From the NCBI RefSeq assembly GCF_000425785.1, contig NZ_AUEC01000015.1, positions 1 through 64,000 of the forward strand: a stretch of DNA of 64,000 bases. Reading direction: 5' to 3'. The position numbers were made by a program, and so were the translations under genes. The notes below the pieces were generated by a model. It was not told the origin of the DNA and did no database searches. It saw nothing but the letters and a program-made list of their open reading frames with translations. Shown here piece after piece: positions 27,901 to 36,492 of the stretch (position 1 is its first letter; each line of letters opens with the position of its first letter). The stretch is from Pseudomonas taiwanensis DSM 21245. Lineage in GTDB: Bacteria > Pseudomonadota > Gammaproteobacteria > Pseudomonadales > Pseudomonadaceae.

Positions 27901-28663
27901 CGGGCTTGAACGCTTCGGAACGGACGTGCAGCTTGGCCGGCAGGTGCTCGGCAAGGGCCTGCAGCTCACCGGTCAACCGGGCATTGAGATAACCGGTGCT
28001 GCTCGCATCCAGTTCGAGGGTTCGCTGCAAATCCCCCTTGGCGGTCACGGCCAGTTGCCAGGCCTGACCTTCCACGGCTGGCAGCTGTAGCTGGCCATCG
28101 AGTTGCAGCGGCCAATCGCCTTCGGGCAAGAGATTACCCTGCAACGCCAGGTGCAGATCGTCCCGATGCACTTGCAGGCGGTCGATGCGAAGCCCAGTGG
28201 TCGTCCAGTGCGCCGCCAGTTGCAGGTCGCCCAACAGATCATTGCCGTCGAGTCGCAACTGCCCGACCTCGACCGTACCCACTTCGATCCCGATCGGCAG
28301 GCGCAACACCGGCAGCTGCACAGGGCTGGTGTCAGCAGGCGCGTCGCTGGGCGCAAAGGCCATGTCGACCCGCTGGGCCTTGAGCCGGTCGATGCACAAG
28401 GTGGCACGCAACAGGCAAGCGGGCGACCAGGACAGCACCGGCTCCTGGAGCTCGACACGGTTACCGCCATCTGCCCAGACAATCTGACGGGCCTGCCAAC
28501 TGCCACCCAGGCGCCCCTGGAATTCAGTGACTTCGAGCCCAGGCACCTGACCCAGCAGCCAGCGCCCGACAGCTTCGCTAGCCAGTATCGCGCCGAGCGC
28601 CAAGGCCACTAACAGCACGATGGCCAGCAGGCTCAGCCCAAGGGTTCTCAACACACGCATCAC
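24989..28663 (-). CDS. tamB: TamB, translocation and assembly module inner-membrane subunit
   Basis: A 1224-aa AsmA/TamB-family protein spanning the periplasm. An N-terminal membrane anchor (about residues 8-28, LGLSLLAIVLLVALALGAIL) is followed by a very long beta-rich repeat region forming a lipid-conducting groove, and a C-terminal DUF490/TamB domain (about 900-1224) ending in SLDIFYKRDF. TamB works with the outer-membrane TamA in outer-membrane protein insertion and phospholipid transport. Its ATG overlaps the tamA stop by 4 nt, as is normal for this operon. Length and both ends appear intact. Confidence 0.95.
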   Translation of the reverse strand: MMRVLRTLGLSLLAIVLLVALALGAILASEAVGRWLLGQVPGLEVTEFQGRLGGSWQARQIVWADGGNRVELQEPVLSWSPACLLRATLCIDRLKAQRVDMAFAPSDAPADTSPVQLPVLRLPIGIEVGTVEVGQLRLDGNDLLGDLQLAAHWTTTGLRIDRLQVHRDDLHLALQGNLLPEGDWPLQLDGQLQLPAVEGQAWQLAVTAKGDLQRTLELDASSTGYLNARLTGELQALAEHLPAKLHVRSEAFKPAAALPDTVQLNQLKLDAEGDLLKGYQLTGSASLPAEQAPVSLVLAGRVDAKGARLDALDLSASETQRLKLSATADWQNALQADAQLDWLDFPWLRLYPLETPPEVSLKRLDAQVHYRDGSYQGTFKGELDGPAGAFTLASPFEGDLGQVRLPQLALVAGQGKASGNVAVRFADTLAWDVDLQLSALDPAYWLAELPGTLAGPLRSKGEFKGEQLTLDAQLDLKGRLRGQPAVLKVEAQGAAQSWTLGALAVQLGDNRITGSGSMQQRLAGRVDLDLPRLGQLWPRLQGQAKGRLDISGTLKAPQGTLDLQGQQLVQAENRIQRLDLDARLDNAQRGLIELKASGIRLGETSLGTLQANGKGDIRQQALTLALDGPQLKLDLGLDGQLNKGDWRGRLASGRIQAGGQDWQLQGPARLQRLASGQLDFGAHCWRSGQASLCGDDQRLAPEPRLRYHLKQFPLESLAQWLPKDFAWQGLLNADVNLDVPASGPKGKIVIDASGGTLRVRDNGRWIDFPYQALRLDSTLAPRRVDTRLDFRGERLGELNVTTRLDPLGKDKPLSGDFRLAGLDLSVARPFVPMVERLAGQLNGSGRLSGTLLAPQVNGDVVLSGGEVSGAELPVSLQGLSLQAQIAGERVQLNGDWRSGAAGRGQLSGHLTWGQALGMDVRLQGQQLPVTVEPYAELEVAPDLSLRLVDDKLSVTGKVLVPKGNITVRELPPSTVKVSDDTVIVGHQTEEGKAPMAVAMDIDVEVGRDKLSFSGFGLSANLLGHVHIGDNLDTRGELSLADGRYRAYGQRLTIRRARLLFAGPIDQPYLDIEAIRKVDDVIAGIRLSGSAEQPTTQVFSEPAMSQEQALSYLVLGRPLGASGEDSNMLAEAALGLGLAGSAGITGSLASSLGIDDFQLDTEGSGNATSVVASGNLTERLSLRYGVGVFEPANTIALRYKLSKKVYLEAASGLASSLDIFYKRDF

Positions 28664-30411
28664 AGCTCAGGCCCCATGGAAAAGTGCAGGCGGAAACCGC
28701 CATCGTCATCGAGCGCCCTGGCCAGGTCCAGACGCAGCGGCCCGACCGGCGATACCCAACGCACACCGATGCCGACCCCGGTCTTGAGGCTGGGCAGTTC
28801 AAGCGTATTGAACGCGTTGCCTTGGTCGACGAAGGTCGCAACGCGCCACTTCTCGGCCAACGAATACTGGTACTCGGCGCTGGCGGCCACTAGGTAGCGC
28901 CCCCCGATCCGGTCGCCGTCGCTGTTCTTCGGCGACAAGCTCTGGTAGTCGTAGCCGCGCACGCTCTGGTCGCCACCGGCGAAGAAACGGAGTGACGGCG
29001 GAATGTTGTTCTTGTAACCATTGGTGGCACTGCCGCCGAACTGCACACGGCCCAGGAAACGGTGGTTGTGGCCAAGCGTCGTCAGGCCTTTCAACAGGAC
29101 ATTGCCATGCAGCAGGTTGGTGTCCGAAACCAGCCCCTCCTTGGCCGCCTGAACATCGAACTGCAGGCGGTAGCCGCTGTGCGGGTCGATGCGGTTGTCG
29201 CTGCGCAGATACGAAAAACTCACGCCTGGCATCAGCAGGTTGCTAAGGCCCGAGTCGTCGCCCAGGCGGTACTCCTCGCGCTGGTACTTGAGCGAGATGA
29301 CCCGCTGCCAACCACTGGGCAGCTTGCTGTGCCATTCCGGGCCGACGGTCAACAGCTTGCTGAGGGTGTCGGTTCCGGCGAGCTCTTCGTTCTGATAGCC
29401 ACCGGCGAACCGCAGTTTGTCGGTCAGCGGAGGGTCCAGGGGAATGTCGTACCAAAGGCCGACGTTCTGCCGCGGGGCCGATAGTTCGGTTTCCCAGCCG
29501 TAGCTGTGCCCTTGTGGGTTGACCCAGTGGCGGGTCCAGTTGGCCTTGCCACGCGGACCAACGTCGGTCGAGAAACCCAGGCCCAGGCCCATGGTGCGCG
29601 GTTTGCGGGTTTGCAGATGGACGTCCACCGGGATGTCTTCGCCCACGGCGGCAGTGGGCGCCGCGTCGACCCGCACGCCTTCGAAGTAGCCGCTGGACTG
29701 CAAGTCGTTGTTGAGCTCGGCCACCAGTTCCGAATCGTAGGGGGTGCCAGGCTTGAACGAAACCATGCGTTGCAGCAGTTCTTCATCCAGTGGCGTGTCG
29801 CCACCGAACGTGACCGCGCCCAGGCGGTAGCGTGGGCCGCTCTGGTACACCAGCTCGATGTCGGCCACCCCGGCCTGGGGGTCCACTGCCAGACGCTGGC
29901 GAGTGAACCGACCGCTGAAGAATCCATAGCGCGAGGCCTGGTTCTGGATCAGCCGCTTGGCATCCTCGTAGTGGCCGTGGTTAAGCGGCTCGCCCGGACG
30001 CAGCGCACGACCATCCGGTATGCGAAACGCCTTCATCTCACTGGCTGGCCCTTCGATGCGCACCGTCACGTTGCGCAGGCGCACCGGTTCGCCGGGTTCA
30101 ATGCGGATGATCAATTGCGGGTGTTCGTCGGCCTTGGCTGCGGGCTTGACCTCAGTGTCGATCTGCGCCTGATAGTAGCCCAGTGCCTGCGCAGCCTTGC
30201 GCGCCTGCTCCTGCGCCCCGCGACTGAAGCGCAGCAGCGCTTCCTCGTCGCGGTCACCCAGATTACCGATATAGCCTTCGACATTGGCCTTGAGCGCTTT
30301 ATTGGCCGGCTTGACCTTCACCAGCAACTCGCTCTGGCCCCATGCTGCGAAACTGGCGGCCCAGAAAATAAGGCCCCAGGTGAATCTTCCTGAATACGTC
30401 ATGCGGCGCAT
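28660..30411 (-). CDS. tamA: TamA, Omp85-family outer-membrane protein
   Basis: A 583-aa Omp85/BamA-type protein. A signal peptide (cleavage about AAWGQ-SELLV, residue 26) is followed by three POTRA domains (about 28-265) and a 16-strand beta-barrel (about 270-583). The barrel shows FFAGGDQSVRGYDYQSLSP (the conserved RGY/RGF lid-lock region) and VGIGVRWVSPVGPLRLDLA, and ends in a strand with LHFSMGPEL. It forms the translocation and assembly module with TamB, encoded immediately after it. Methionines at residues 1 and 4 are both possible starts. Confidence 0.95.
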   Translation of the reverse strand: MRRMTYSGRFTWGLIFWAASFAAWGQSELLVKVKPANKALKANVEGYIGNLGDRDEEALLRFSRGAQEQARKAAQALGYYQAQIDTEVKPAAKADEHPQLIIRIEPGEPVRLRNVTVRIEGPASEMKAFRIPDGRALRPGEPLNHGHYEDAKRLIQNQASRYGFFSGRFTRQRLAVDPQAGVADIELVYQSGPRYRLGAVTFGGDTPLDEELLQRMVSFKPGTPYDSELVAELNNDLQSSGYFEGVRVDAAPTAAVGEDIPVDVHLQTRKPRTMGLGLGFSTDVGPRGKANWTRHWVNPQGHSYGWETELSAPRQNVGLWYDIPLDPPLTDKLRFAGGYQNEELAGTDTLSKLLTVGPEWHSKLPSGWQRVISLKYQREEYRLGDDSGLSNLLMPGVSFSYLRSDNRIDPHSGYRLQFDVQAAKEGLVSDTNLLHGNVLLKGLTTLGHNHRFLGRVQFGGSATNGYKNNIPPSLRFFAGGDQSVRGYDYQSLSPKNSDGDRIGGRYLVAASAEYQYSLAEKWRVATFVDQGNAFNTLELPSLKTGVGIGVRWVSPVGPLRLDLARALDDDGGFRLHFSMGPEL

Positions 30412-30442
30412 GCTACCAGAGCCGGGCCCTCATGGGAGGCGT

Positions 30443-31093
30443 TCAGGCCTCCGTCATTCTTGATGACACAGGATTGGGATGAAAGAACACCCTTTCCCGG
30501 ATTGGTCCTACAGCTACCTCGCCGATCTCTTCGTACCCCTGGCGTTGGTAGAACGCCAGATAATGCTCATTGCCCGTATCCAGCACCACCCCTTGGGTGT
30601 TTGGGTCTTCCGCGCACCAGTCGTGCACGGCCTGGAGCAATTGTTCACCGTAGTGCCGGCCCTGAAATTGCGGATGGACCCCCAGCAAAGGCAGCACATG
30701 CACCCTGGCGCCCGGCAGGCAACTGGCCAATGCGGCCTGGTATTCCATGTAGCGGCGCGTGCAGCGCAAGCCAGTGCCCAACATCATGCGCAGGCGCCAG
30801 GCCCAGCTGTCGGCCACCCCCAACCGTCGTTGCGGCGGCACGATCAGTGCCAAGGCGATCAGGCGGTCATCCAGCAAAAGGCCAATGGCGGGCAATTGCA
30901 AATAGAAGTGCTGGCGCACCCACTCACGCACCATCACCCGCAGGCGCCTTTCGTAGCCAGGCCGCTGGCCCTCGAACACATAGCCGAACGTCGGTTCGTG
31001 GCGATAGGCGTGGTACAGCAGCGAGCGCACCTCACGGCTATAGCCCTCATCGAGCATACAGACACGGGCCTTGGCTTCAGTGGTTTCGGGCAT
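30443..31093 (-). CDS. GNAT-family N-acetyltransferase
   Basis: A 216-aa protein of the GCN5-related acetyltransferase fold, which transfers an acyl group from acyl-CoA to an amine. The acetyl-CoA-binding strand and loop are seen as LPLLGVHPQFQGRHYGEQLL (the Q/RxxGxG/A motif is QGRHYG), followed by VVLDTGNEHYLAFYQRQGYE. AGGAGG lies ten bases before the ATG at 31093, so this start is preferred to one 27 nt upstream. It is downstream of no obvious partner and ends just before tamA on the same strand. The substrate is unknown. Confidence 0.85.
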   Translation of the reverse strand: MPETTEAKARVCMLDEGYSREVRSLLYHAYRHEPTFGYVFEGQRPGYERRLRVMVREWVRQHFYLQLPAIGLLLDDRLIALALIVPPQRRLGVADSWAWRLRMMLGTGLRCTRRYMEYQAALASCLPGARVHVLPLLGVHPQFQGRHYGEQLLQAVHDWCAEDPNTQGVVLDTGNEHYLAFYQRQGYEEIGEVAVGPIRERVFFHPNPVSSRMTEA

Positions 31094-31255
31094 CGCGGGC
31101 GGTCCTCCTGGAAAGGTCATTCAGTGCCTTGGAGGTGCCTGGACGCACATCGTTCACCCCCTCCAGCACGTTAGCAGCGCCACCCCAAGGCTGCCACGCT
31201 GGTGGAGACGGCCGATGTCGGCTAGCATCCGGCCTTTTACCAGGATTGTCTTTCG

Positions 31256-32068
31256 ATGAAGATCGTCTGTTTCAACATCAACGGCCTGCGTGCCCGCCCG
31301 CATCAGCTGGCGGCGCTGATCGAAAAGCACCAGCCGGACGTGATCGGCCTGCAGGAAACCAAGGTCAGCGACGATCAGTTCCCTCTGGCCGAGGTCCAGG
31401 CACTGGGCTACCACGTGCACTTCCATGGCCAGAAAGGCCACTACGGCGTCGCCCTGCTATCGCGCCAGGCGCCTCTTAGCCTGTTCAAAGGCTTTGCCAC
31501 CGACGAAGAAGATGCCCAGCGCCGTTTCATCTGGGGCTCCTTCGCCGATGCCAACGGCACCCCGATCACTATCATGAACGGCTACTTCCCCCAAGGCGAA
31601 AGCCGCGACCACCCCACCAAGTTCCCGGCCAAACAGCGCTTCTACAGCGACTTGCAGGCCCTGCTCGAAGGGCAGTTCCACAATCACGAGCCGGTGCTGG
31701 TGATGGGCGACATGAACATCTCGCCCCAGGACTGCGATATCGGGATCGGCCCGGACAACGCCAAGCGCTGGCTGAAGACCGGCAAATGCAGCTTCCTGCC
31801 TGAAGAGCGGGAATGGATGGAGCGCCTGAAGGGCTGGGGCCTGGTGGACAGCTTCCGTCACTTGTATCCGGAAGTGAACGACCGCTTCAGCTGGTTCGAC
31901 TACCGCAGCCGCGGCTTCGAGGACGAGCCCAAGCGCGGACTGCGCATCGACCTGATCATGGCCTCGCAAGCCCTGGTGCCGCGCCTGAAGGCCGCAGGGG
32001 TGGATTACGAGCTGCGTGGCATGGAAAAGCCCTCGGACCATGCGCCGATCTGGCTGGAATTGAGCTGA
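31256..32068 (+). CDS. xthA: Exodeoxyribonuclease III
   Basis: A 270-aa exonuclease III (AP endonuclease of base-excision repair, also a 3'-5' exonuclease and 3'-phosphatase). All family signatures are present: [13 protein letters not shown], the metal-binding Glu in [37 protein letters not shown], the [10 protein letters not shown] block, and the terminal [10 protein letters not shown] with the catalytic Asp-His. Length is the usual one. It is a single-gene unit with a 160-bp upstream region shared with the divergent GNAT gene. Confidence 0.96.
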   Translation: MKIVCFNINGLRARPHQLAALIEKHQPDVIGLQETKVSDDQFPLAEVQALGYHVHFHGQKGHYGVALLSRQAPLSLFKGFATDEEDAQRRFIWGSFADANGTPITIMNGYFPQGESRDHPTKFPAKQRFYSDLQALLEGQFHNHEPVLVMGDMNISPQDCDIGIGPDNAKRWLKTGKCSFLPEEREWMERLKGWGLVDSFRHLYPEVNDRFSWFDYRSRGFEDEPKRGLRIDLIMASQALVPRLKAAGVDYELRGMEKPSDHAPIWLELS

Positions 32069-32076
32069 AACGAATC

Positions 32077-32139
32077 GCCGGCAAGCCAGCCTCTACGAAG
32101 TCGTCGTACGCTCCGTAGAGCCGGCTTGTCCGCGATCGG
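32077..32139. repeat. REP-like inverted repeat
   Basis: GCCGGCAAGCC-GCCTCTAC and GTAGAGCCGGCTTGTCCGC face each other about 20 bp apart, between two convergent genes. This is the layout of paired Pseudomonas REP elements. Confidence 0.65.
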
Positions 32140-32144
32140 ACCGA

Positions 32145-32897
32145 CTACAGGCCCAAGCGCAGCGCCTCGCCAACACCGGCGCCGCGCACATCGTCCGCCG
32201 CACTGACCAGTGCGAAGTTGTACGCCCCATGGGACCAGTAGCGTGCCTCCAACCGCCCATCCGTGCGCTGCCCCTGCGGCATGCGCGCGAAGCGTTCGCC
32301 CGGCGAGCGCAGAAACAGACTGATGCGTTGCCCTTCACGGTCCTGGAATACCAGCAAAGCCGCCGGCCCCTGCTCGTTGCTGAGCAGTCGTGCCCCCACC
32401 GGCTTGAAGCCGTATCCCGCGAGGTCTGGCAACTGCCCTACCCGACTGAAATGCCGCTCCAGCCAGTCGCGCAACTGTGCCGGGTCGCTGGCCTGGATAT
32501 CCAGCGCTTCGCTGGCAGCGAACAGGCGATGGGCCTGCACGGCATCGGCCATGGGCAGGCCAGCGTCCGCCAACGTGGCGTCCCGTGCCTGCCAGCCAAC
32601 CAATCCACCCACTCCCACGGCCAGCAGCAACACCGCAGCCGACGCCCAGCGGCGCTGCCTGCGATGACGCAAGCGTTGCTGCAGCCTGCCCACATCCAAC
32701 TGTGACGAGCCTGGCTGCTCGCCGAAACCTGCCAATGCCGCCCGCAAACGCCGGGCATCGCTTCGCCAGGCCTCGACCCTTTGCGCTTCCAACGGGTTGG
32801 CCGCCAACCAGGCTTGCACTTCGGCTCGCCGTGAGGGCTCCAGACGGTCATCGACGTAGGCATGCAGCTCATGTTCACTGGGAATAAGGCGCGTCAT
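32145..32897 (-). CDS. Membrane-bound anti-sigma factor
   Basis: A 250-aa protein with an N-terminal cytoplasmic sigma-binding domain (residues 1-85, HELHAYVDDRLEPSRRAEVQAW), a single membrane segment (about 88-108, ASAAVLLLAVGVGGLVGWQA) and a periplasmic domain of about 140 residues. Its start overlaps the stop of the ECF sigma gene by 4 nt, which is the standard arrangement for a cognate anti-sigma factor. The zinc-binding HxxxCxxC of the ZAS group is not present. The periplasmic domain should sense the inducing stress. Confidence 0.88.
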   Translation of the reverse strand: MTRLIPSEHELHAYVDDRLEPSRRAEVQAWLAANPLEAQRVEAWRSDARRLRAALAGFGEQPGSSQLDVGRLQQRLRHRRQRRWASAAVLLLAVGVGGLVGWQARDATLADAGLPMADAVQAHRLFAASEALDIQASDPAQLRDWLERHFSRVGQLPDLAGYGFKPVGARLLSNEQGPAALLVFQDREGQRISLFLRSPGERFARMPQGQRTDGRLEARYWSHGAYNFALVSAADDVRGAGVGEALRLGL

Positions 32898-33424
32898 TTC
32901 AGTCTCCGCAAGGCCGGGGGCTGCGGGTTGCCCTCGGTCAGTTCACGCAACGCGGCACGGGCGCGCGACAGGCGCGACATCACGGTACCGATGGGAATCC
33001 CTAGGGCGTGGGCGGCCTCCTTGTAGCTCAGGCCCTCGACGCTGACCAGCAACAACAGGGCGCGCTGCTCGTCCGACAATCGCGCGAAGGCCTGCAAGTC
33101 CGCCTGGGCCAGGACGATGCGTTCGATATCGCCGCCAACCGGCTCTTCCTGCGCCTCGGCGCGCCCAAACCAGGACAGCCAACGCGCATGCAGGCGGTCA
33201 CGGCGCTTGCCATCGAGAAACTGCCGATAAAGGATGGTGAACAGCCAGGCGCGCAGGCTGTCGGCGTCACGCTGCTGACTGCTGCGGCTGAGGGCACGCT
33301 CGACGGTCGCCTGGACCAGGTCGTCGGCGCTGCCAGACTCGCGCGTCAGCCAGATGGCAAAGCGGCGCAGACGCTGCAGCAGCTCGCGCCATTGGTGTTC
33401 GTCCAAATCATGCATGGAAGTCAT
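32894..33424 (-). CDS. ECF sigma factor
   Basis: A 176-aa extracytoplasmic-function sigma factor. Region 2 is visible around residues 20-75 (SADDLVQATVERALSR, SLRAWLFTILYRQFLDGKRR) and region 4 around 115-165 (LSYKEAAHALGIPIGTVMSRLSRARAAL). It is cotranscribed with its anti-sigma gene. A matching promoter (GGAAT, 16 bp, CGTC) lies upstream of its own start, and a mirror-image one faces the catalase operon, which is therefore its probable target along with itself. Confidence 0.93.
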   Translation of the reverse strand: MTSMHDLDEHQWRELLQRLRRFAIWLTRESGSADDLVQATVERALSRSSQQRDADSLRAWLFTILYRQFLDGKRRDRLHARWLSWFGRAEAQEEPVGGDIERIVLAQADLQAFARLSDEQRALLLLVSVEGLSYKEAAHALGIPIGTVMSRLSRARAALRELTEGNPQPPALRRLK

Positions 33425-33455
33425 CCGGCCCCTGGGATGGTCAGTGTAGAGGGCA

Positions 33456-33512
33456 GACGCCCGGCCACAAAATTTATTCCCTCGCAGGGAATAACCGCCT
33501 TCCTGCCCCGTC
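33456..33512. promoter_or_regulatory. Two divergent ECF promoters sharing a palindrome
   Basis: On the plus strand GGAAT (33488-33492) is followed after exactly 16 bp by CGTC (33509-33512). On the minus strand GGAAT (33480-33476) is followed after exactly 16 bp by CGTC (33459-33456). The two -35 boxes lie in a perfect palindrome, TTATTCCC-TCGCA-GGGAATAA (33474-33494). The -35/-10 type and spacing are those of ECF sigma promoters, so one sigma would drive both its own operon and the catalase operon. Confidence 0.8.
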
Positions 33513-33539
33513 GTACCGGCACCTCAACTGCACCGGACG

Positions 33540-34592
33540 ATGACCATGAACTCACCCTTGCACGGCCCCGCCAAGCACCTGCGGCTGGCCGCCATAGGCG
33601 CCATCATGCTGGCCATGGGCGCGGGTTTCGCCTATGCCGCTGGCTGGATCGGCGGCCCAACAGTGACCCCGCAGCGCATCATAGATACCTTCGAGGCCCA
33701 GGCTGGCCATTACCCCGGCTACCGCAAGAACCATGCGAAAGGCCTGTGTGTCAGCGGTTACTTCCAGGCCAGCGGCCAGGCGGCGACGCTGTCGACGGCG
33801 CGGGTGTTCAGCCAGGCGCGGGTACCGGTCATCGGCCGGTTCGCCATTGGGGGGGCCAATCCGTTCGCACCGGACACCGCGGTGCCCGTGCGCAGTCTGG
33901 CGCTGCAACTGAGTACCGATGACGGCCAGCTCTGGCGTACCGGTATGAACAACCCTCCCGTGCTGGCGGTGAGCACGCCGCAGGCGTTCTATGAACAGGT
34001 GCTGGCCAGCGCGCCTGACCCTGCCACCGGCAAGCCTGACCCGGCAAGGCTACAAGCATTCTTCGCCGCCCATCCGGAAAGCGCGGCGTTCCGCCAATGG
34101 GCCGCCAGCTATACCCCGAGCGACAGCTTCGCCAGCACCCAATACCACAGCATCAATGCCTTTCGCCTGATCGACGGCGATGGCAAGGCTCACCCGGTGC
34201 GCTGGCAATTGGAGCCACAGACCCACTTCGCCGCGCTCCCAGGCAAGGTCGATGACAAACAATTCCTGCAACATGACCTGCAACAACGCCTGGCCCAGGG
34301 CCCGTTGCGCTGGACCTTGCGCCTGGTGCTGGCCGAGGCCGGCGACGCCGTGGACGACCCGGCCCAGCCCTGGCCTGCGCAACGGCGCCGAGTGGACGCT
34401 GGCACCTTGGTGATCGAACGAGTGGACGCCCCTGAACAAGGTGCCTGCCGCGACCTGAACTTCGACCCGCTGATTCTCCCCCGTGGCATCGAACCTTCCG
34501 CCGACCCGATCCTCGCCGCCCGCTCGGCGGCCTATTCGGAGTCTTTCAATCGCCGCAGCCGCGAATCGCTCAGCACCGGAGCCCGCCCATGA
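33540..34592 (+). CDS. Catalase-family peroxidase (SrpA-like)
   Basis: A 350-aa haem protein of the small catalase (SrpA) group, about two thirds the size of a normal catalase. An N-terminal export or anchor segment is present (residues about 15-35, LRLAAIGAIMLAMGAGFAYAAG), so it acts in the periplasm. The distal-His region is GYRKNHAKGLCVSGYF (about 60-75) and the catalase core continues with VPVIGRFAIGGANPFAPD and SYTPSDSFASTQYHSINAFRLIDGDGK. It overlaps the cytochrome b561 gene by 4 nt, which suggests electrons reach it from the membrane. An ECF promoter lies 28 bp before the start. Confidence 0.9.
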   Translation: MTMNSPLHGPAKHLRLAAIGAIMLAMGAGFAYAAGWIGGPTVTPQRIIDTFEAQAGHYPGYRKNHAKGLCVSGYFQASGQAATLSTARVFSQARVPVIGRFAIGGANPFAPDTAVPVRSLALQLSTDDGQLWRTGMNNPPVLAVSTPQAFYEQVLASAPDPATGKPDPARLQAFFAAHPESAAFRQWAASYTPSDSFASTQYHSINAFRLIDGDGKAHPVRWQLEPQTHFAALPGKVDDKQFLQHDLQQRLAQGPLRWTLRLVLAEAGDAVDDPAQPWPAQRRRVDAGTLVIERVDAPEQGACRDLNFDPLILPRGIEPSADPILAARSAAYSESFNRRSRESLSTGARP

Positions 34593-35122
34593 AACCTGAA
34601 GCTTTCCACCCCCTGGCCCGCTCGCTGCACTGGCTGATGGCAGTGTTGATCCTGGCCATGCTGTTCATCGGCGTGAGCATGGTCGCCGACCTGTCAACCC
34701 GCCACCCGATGCTGGTCGAGCTGCACAAGGCCACCGGCCTGGCGCTGCTGGTACTGGTGCTGCTGCGTATCGGCGTGCGCCTGACCCGACCTCATCCGCC
34801 CCTGCCCGACGACTTGCCGACTGTGCAACGGTTCGCTGCCGGCGCCTCGCACCTGCTGCTCTATGCCCTGATGCTGGCCATGCCGCTGCTGGGCTGGGCA
34901 ATGCTGTCGGCGGGCGGTTACCCTCGACCGCTGCAGCTACCGGCCATCGCCCCACACGACCTGCAACTGTACGCCGTACTGCGCCAAGCCCATGGCTGGG
35001 CCGGGTACCTGTTGTTCGCCACTGTCCTGCTGCACCTGGGTGCAGCGTTGATGCACGCACTGGTGCGCCGGGACGGCGTGTTGCGTAGCATGTGGCCAGG
35101 CCCCCTGCGCCGCGGCGAATGA
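34589..35122 (+). CDS. Cytochrome b561
   Basis: A 177-aa di-haem b-type cytochrome with four membrane helices. Conserved His residues are seen at the start (FHPLARSLHWLMAVLILAM), in the second helix (VELHKATGLALLVLVLLRIGVRL) and in the fourth (AHGWAGYLLFATVLLHLGAALMH). It is translationally coupled to the SrpA-like catalase (ATGA overlap) and probably supplies quinol-derived electrons to it, making a periplasmic peroxide-reducing pair. Length is normal for CybB. Confidence 0.93.
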   Translation: MKPEAFHPLARSLHWLMAVLILAMLFIGVSMVADLSTRHPMLVELHKATGLALLVLVLLRIGVRLTRPHPPLPDDLPTVQRFAAGASHLLLYALMLAMPLLGWAMLSAGGYPRPLQLPAIAPHDLQLYAVLRQAHGWAGYLLFATVLLHLGAALMHALVRRDGVLRSMWPGPLRRGE

Positions 35123-35207
35123 CAGCGTGCGGTCCAGGCCGGTTCGACAACCGATGAGTGCTCTTAATAAGATCGCCCTTTAACGCTGAAACTGCCTGGA
35201 CTGCCCG

Positions 35208-36413
35208 ATGACTGCTGCAAAGGATCCTGCCACCCTGGGTGTCACACGCACCCTCGACCTGCGCCCCCTGCTGCTGGCCAACATGGCCTGCACCATGTCG
35301 ATGATGGCCTTCGTGGCCTTGATCGGGCCAATTGCCCGGCTGCTGGGGATGGCGACCTGGCAGGCCGGGGCAGCCGTGACCGTGGCCGGCGTGGTCTGGG
35401 TGCTGCTGGCACGCCCCTGGGGGCGCGCGGCCGACCGCCTCGGACGCCGACGCATCCTGCTGCTAGGCAGTGCGGGCTTTACCCTGGCCTACTGGTCATT
35501 GTGCCTGTTCGTCGAAGGCGCCTTGCGCTGGCTGCCAGACGCCACCTTGGCGTTCGTCGGTCTGATGCTGGCTCGCGGGCTGATCGGCGCGTTCTACGCG
35601 GCCCTGCCGGTGGCCGGCAATGCGCTGATCGCCGACCATGTCGAACCGCAACGTCGGGCCCGAGCCATGGCCTCCCTGGGCGCAGCCAATGCTGTGGGGC
35701 TGGTACTGGGCCCGGCGATTGCCGCGCTGTTGGCACGCCACAGTCTGAGCCTGCCGTTTCACATCATGTCCTTGCTACCGGCCACCGCGTTCATCGTGTT
35801 GCTGTTCAAGCTAAAGCCGCAACCGTTGGCCCACAGCCATGCGCCGAGCCCGGTGCGCCTGACCGACCCGCGCCTGCGCCGCCCCCTGCTGGTGGCCTTC
35901 AGCGCCATGCTCAGCGTCACCGTTTCGCAGATCATCGTCGGTTTCTTCGCCCTCGACCGTTTGCACCTGCCGCCGACCGAGGCAGCCCAGGCAGCCGGCA
36001 TCGCCTTGACTACGGTCGGGGTGGCACTGATCCTGTCGCAGATCGCCCTGCGCCAGCTGGAATGGCCACCGCTGAAGATGATACGGGTTGGCGCCAGCGT
36101 CTCGGCGCTGGGCTTTGCCGGCGGCGCTCTGGCCACGAGCGCGCCCTGGCTCTGGGGTTGCTACTTCGTCGCCGCCGCGGGCATGGGCTTTGTGTTCCCG
36201 TCCTTTTCCGCGCTGGCCGCCAATGCCATGCACGCGTCGGAACAAGGCGCCACGGCCGGCTCCGTCGGCGCGGCGCAGGGGATGGGCGCGGTGATAGGGC
36301 CACTGGCTGGCACCTTGGTCTACGCGCTGGATCCACGCCTGCCATTCCTTGCGGTTGCCCTGTTGTTGCTGCTGGTCGGGCTGTGGCCAATGCCCCGCGA
36401 CCAACGCACCTGA
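35208..36413 (+). CDS. MFS transporter
   Basis: A 401-aa major facilitator with about twelve membrane segments, opening LLLANMACTMSMMAFVALIGPIA after about 30 hydrophilic residues. The loop 2-3 motif is clear (GRAADRLGRRRIL), and the repeated motif is VEPQRRARAMASLGAANAVG, as in multidrug and tetracycline-type exporters. It lies 85 bp after the cytochrome b561 gene. A XRE-cupin regulator gene follows on the same strand. A specific substrate cannot be assigned. Confidence 0.87.
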   Translation: MTAAKDPATLGVTRTLDLRPLLLANMACTMSMMAFVALIGPIARLLGMATWQAGAAVTVAGVVWVLLARPWGRAADRLGRRRILLLGSAGFTLAYWSLCLFVEGALRWLPDATLAFVGLMLARGLIGAFYAALPVAGNALIADHVEPQRRARAMASLGAANAVGLVLGPAIAALLARHSLSLPFHIMSLLPATAFIVLLFKLKPQPLAHSHAPSPVRLTDPRLRRPLLVAFSAMLSVTVSQIIVGFFALDRLHLPPTEAAQAAGIALTTVGVALILSQIALRQLEWPPLKMIRVGASVSALGFAGGALATSAPWLWGCYFVAAAGMGFVFPSFSALAANAMHASEQGATAGSVGAAQGMGAVIGPLAGTLVYALDPRLPFLAVALLLLLVGLWPMPRDQRT

Positions 36414-36492
36414 CAAGCACTGCGCGCAAGGCTTCAGAGTGTGCTTTAATGCGTCGCCCATTATTTTTTACACCTCTGATTACAAGGCGGCT

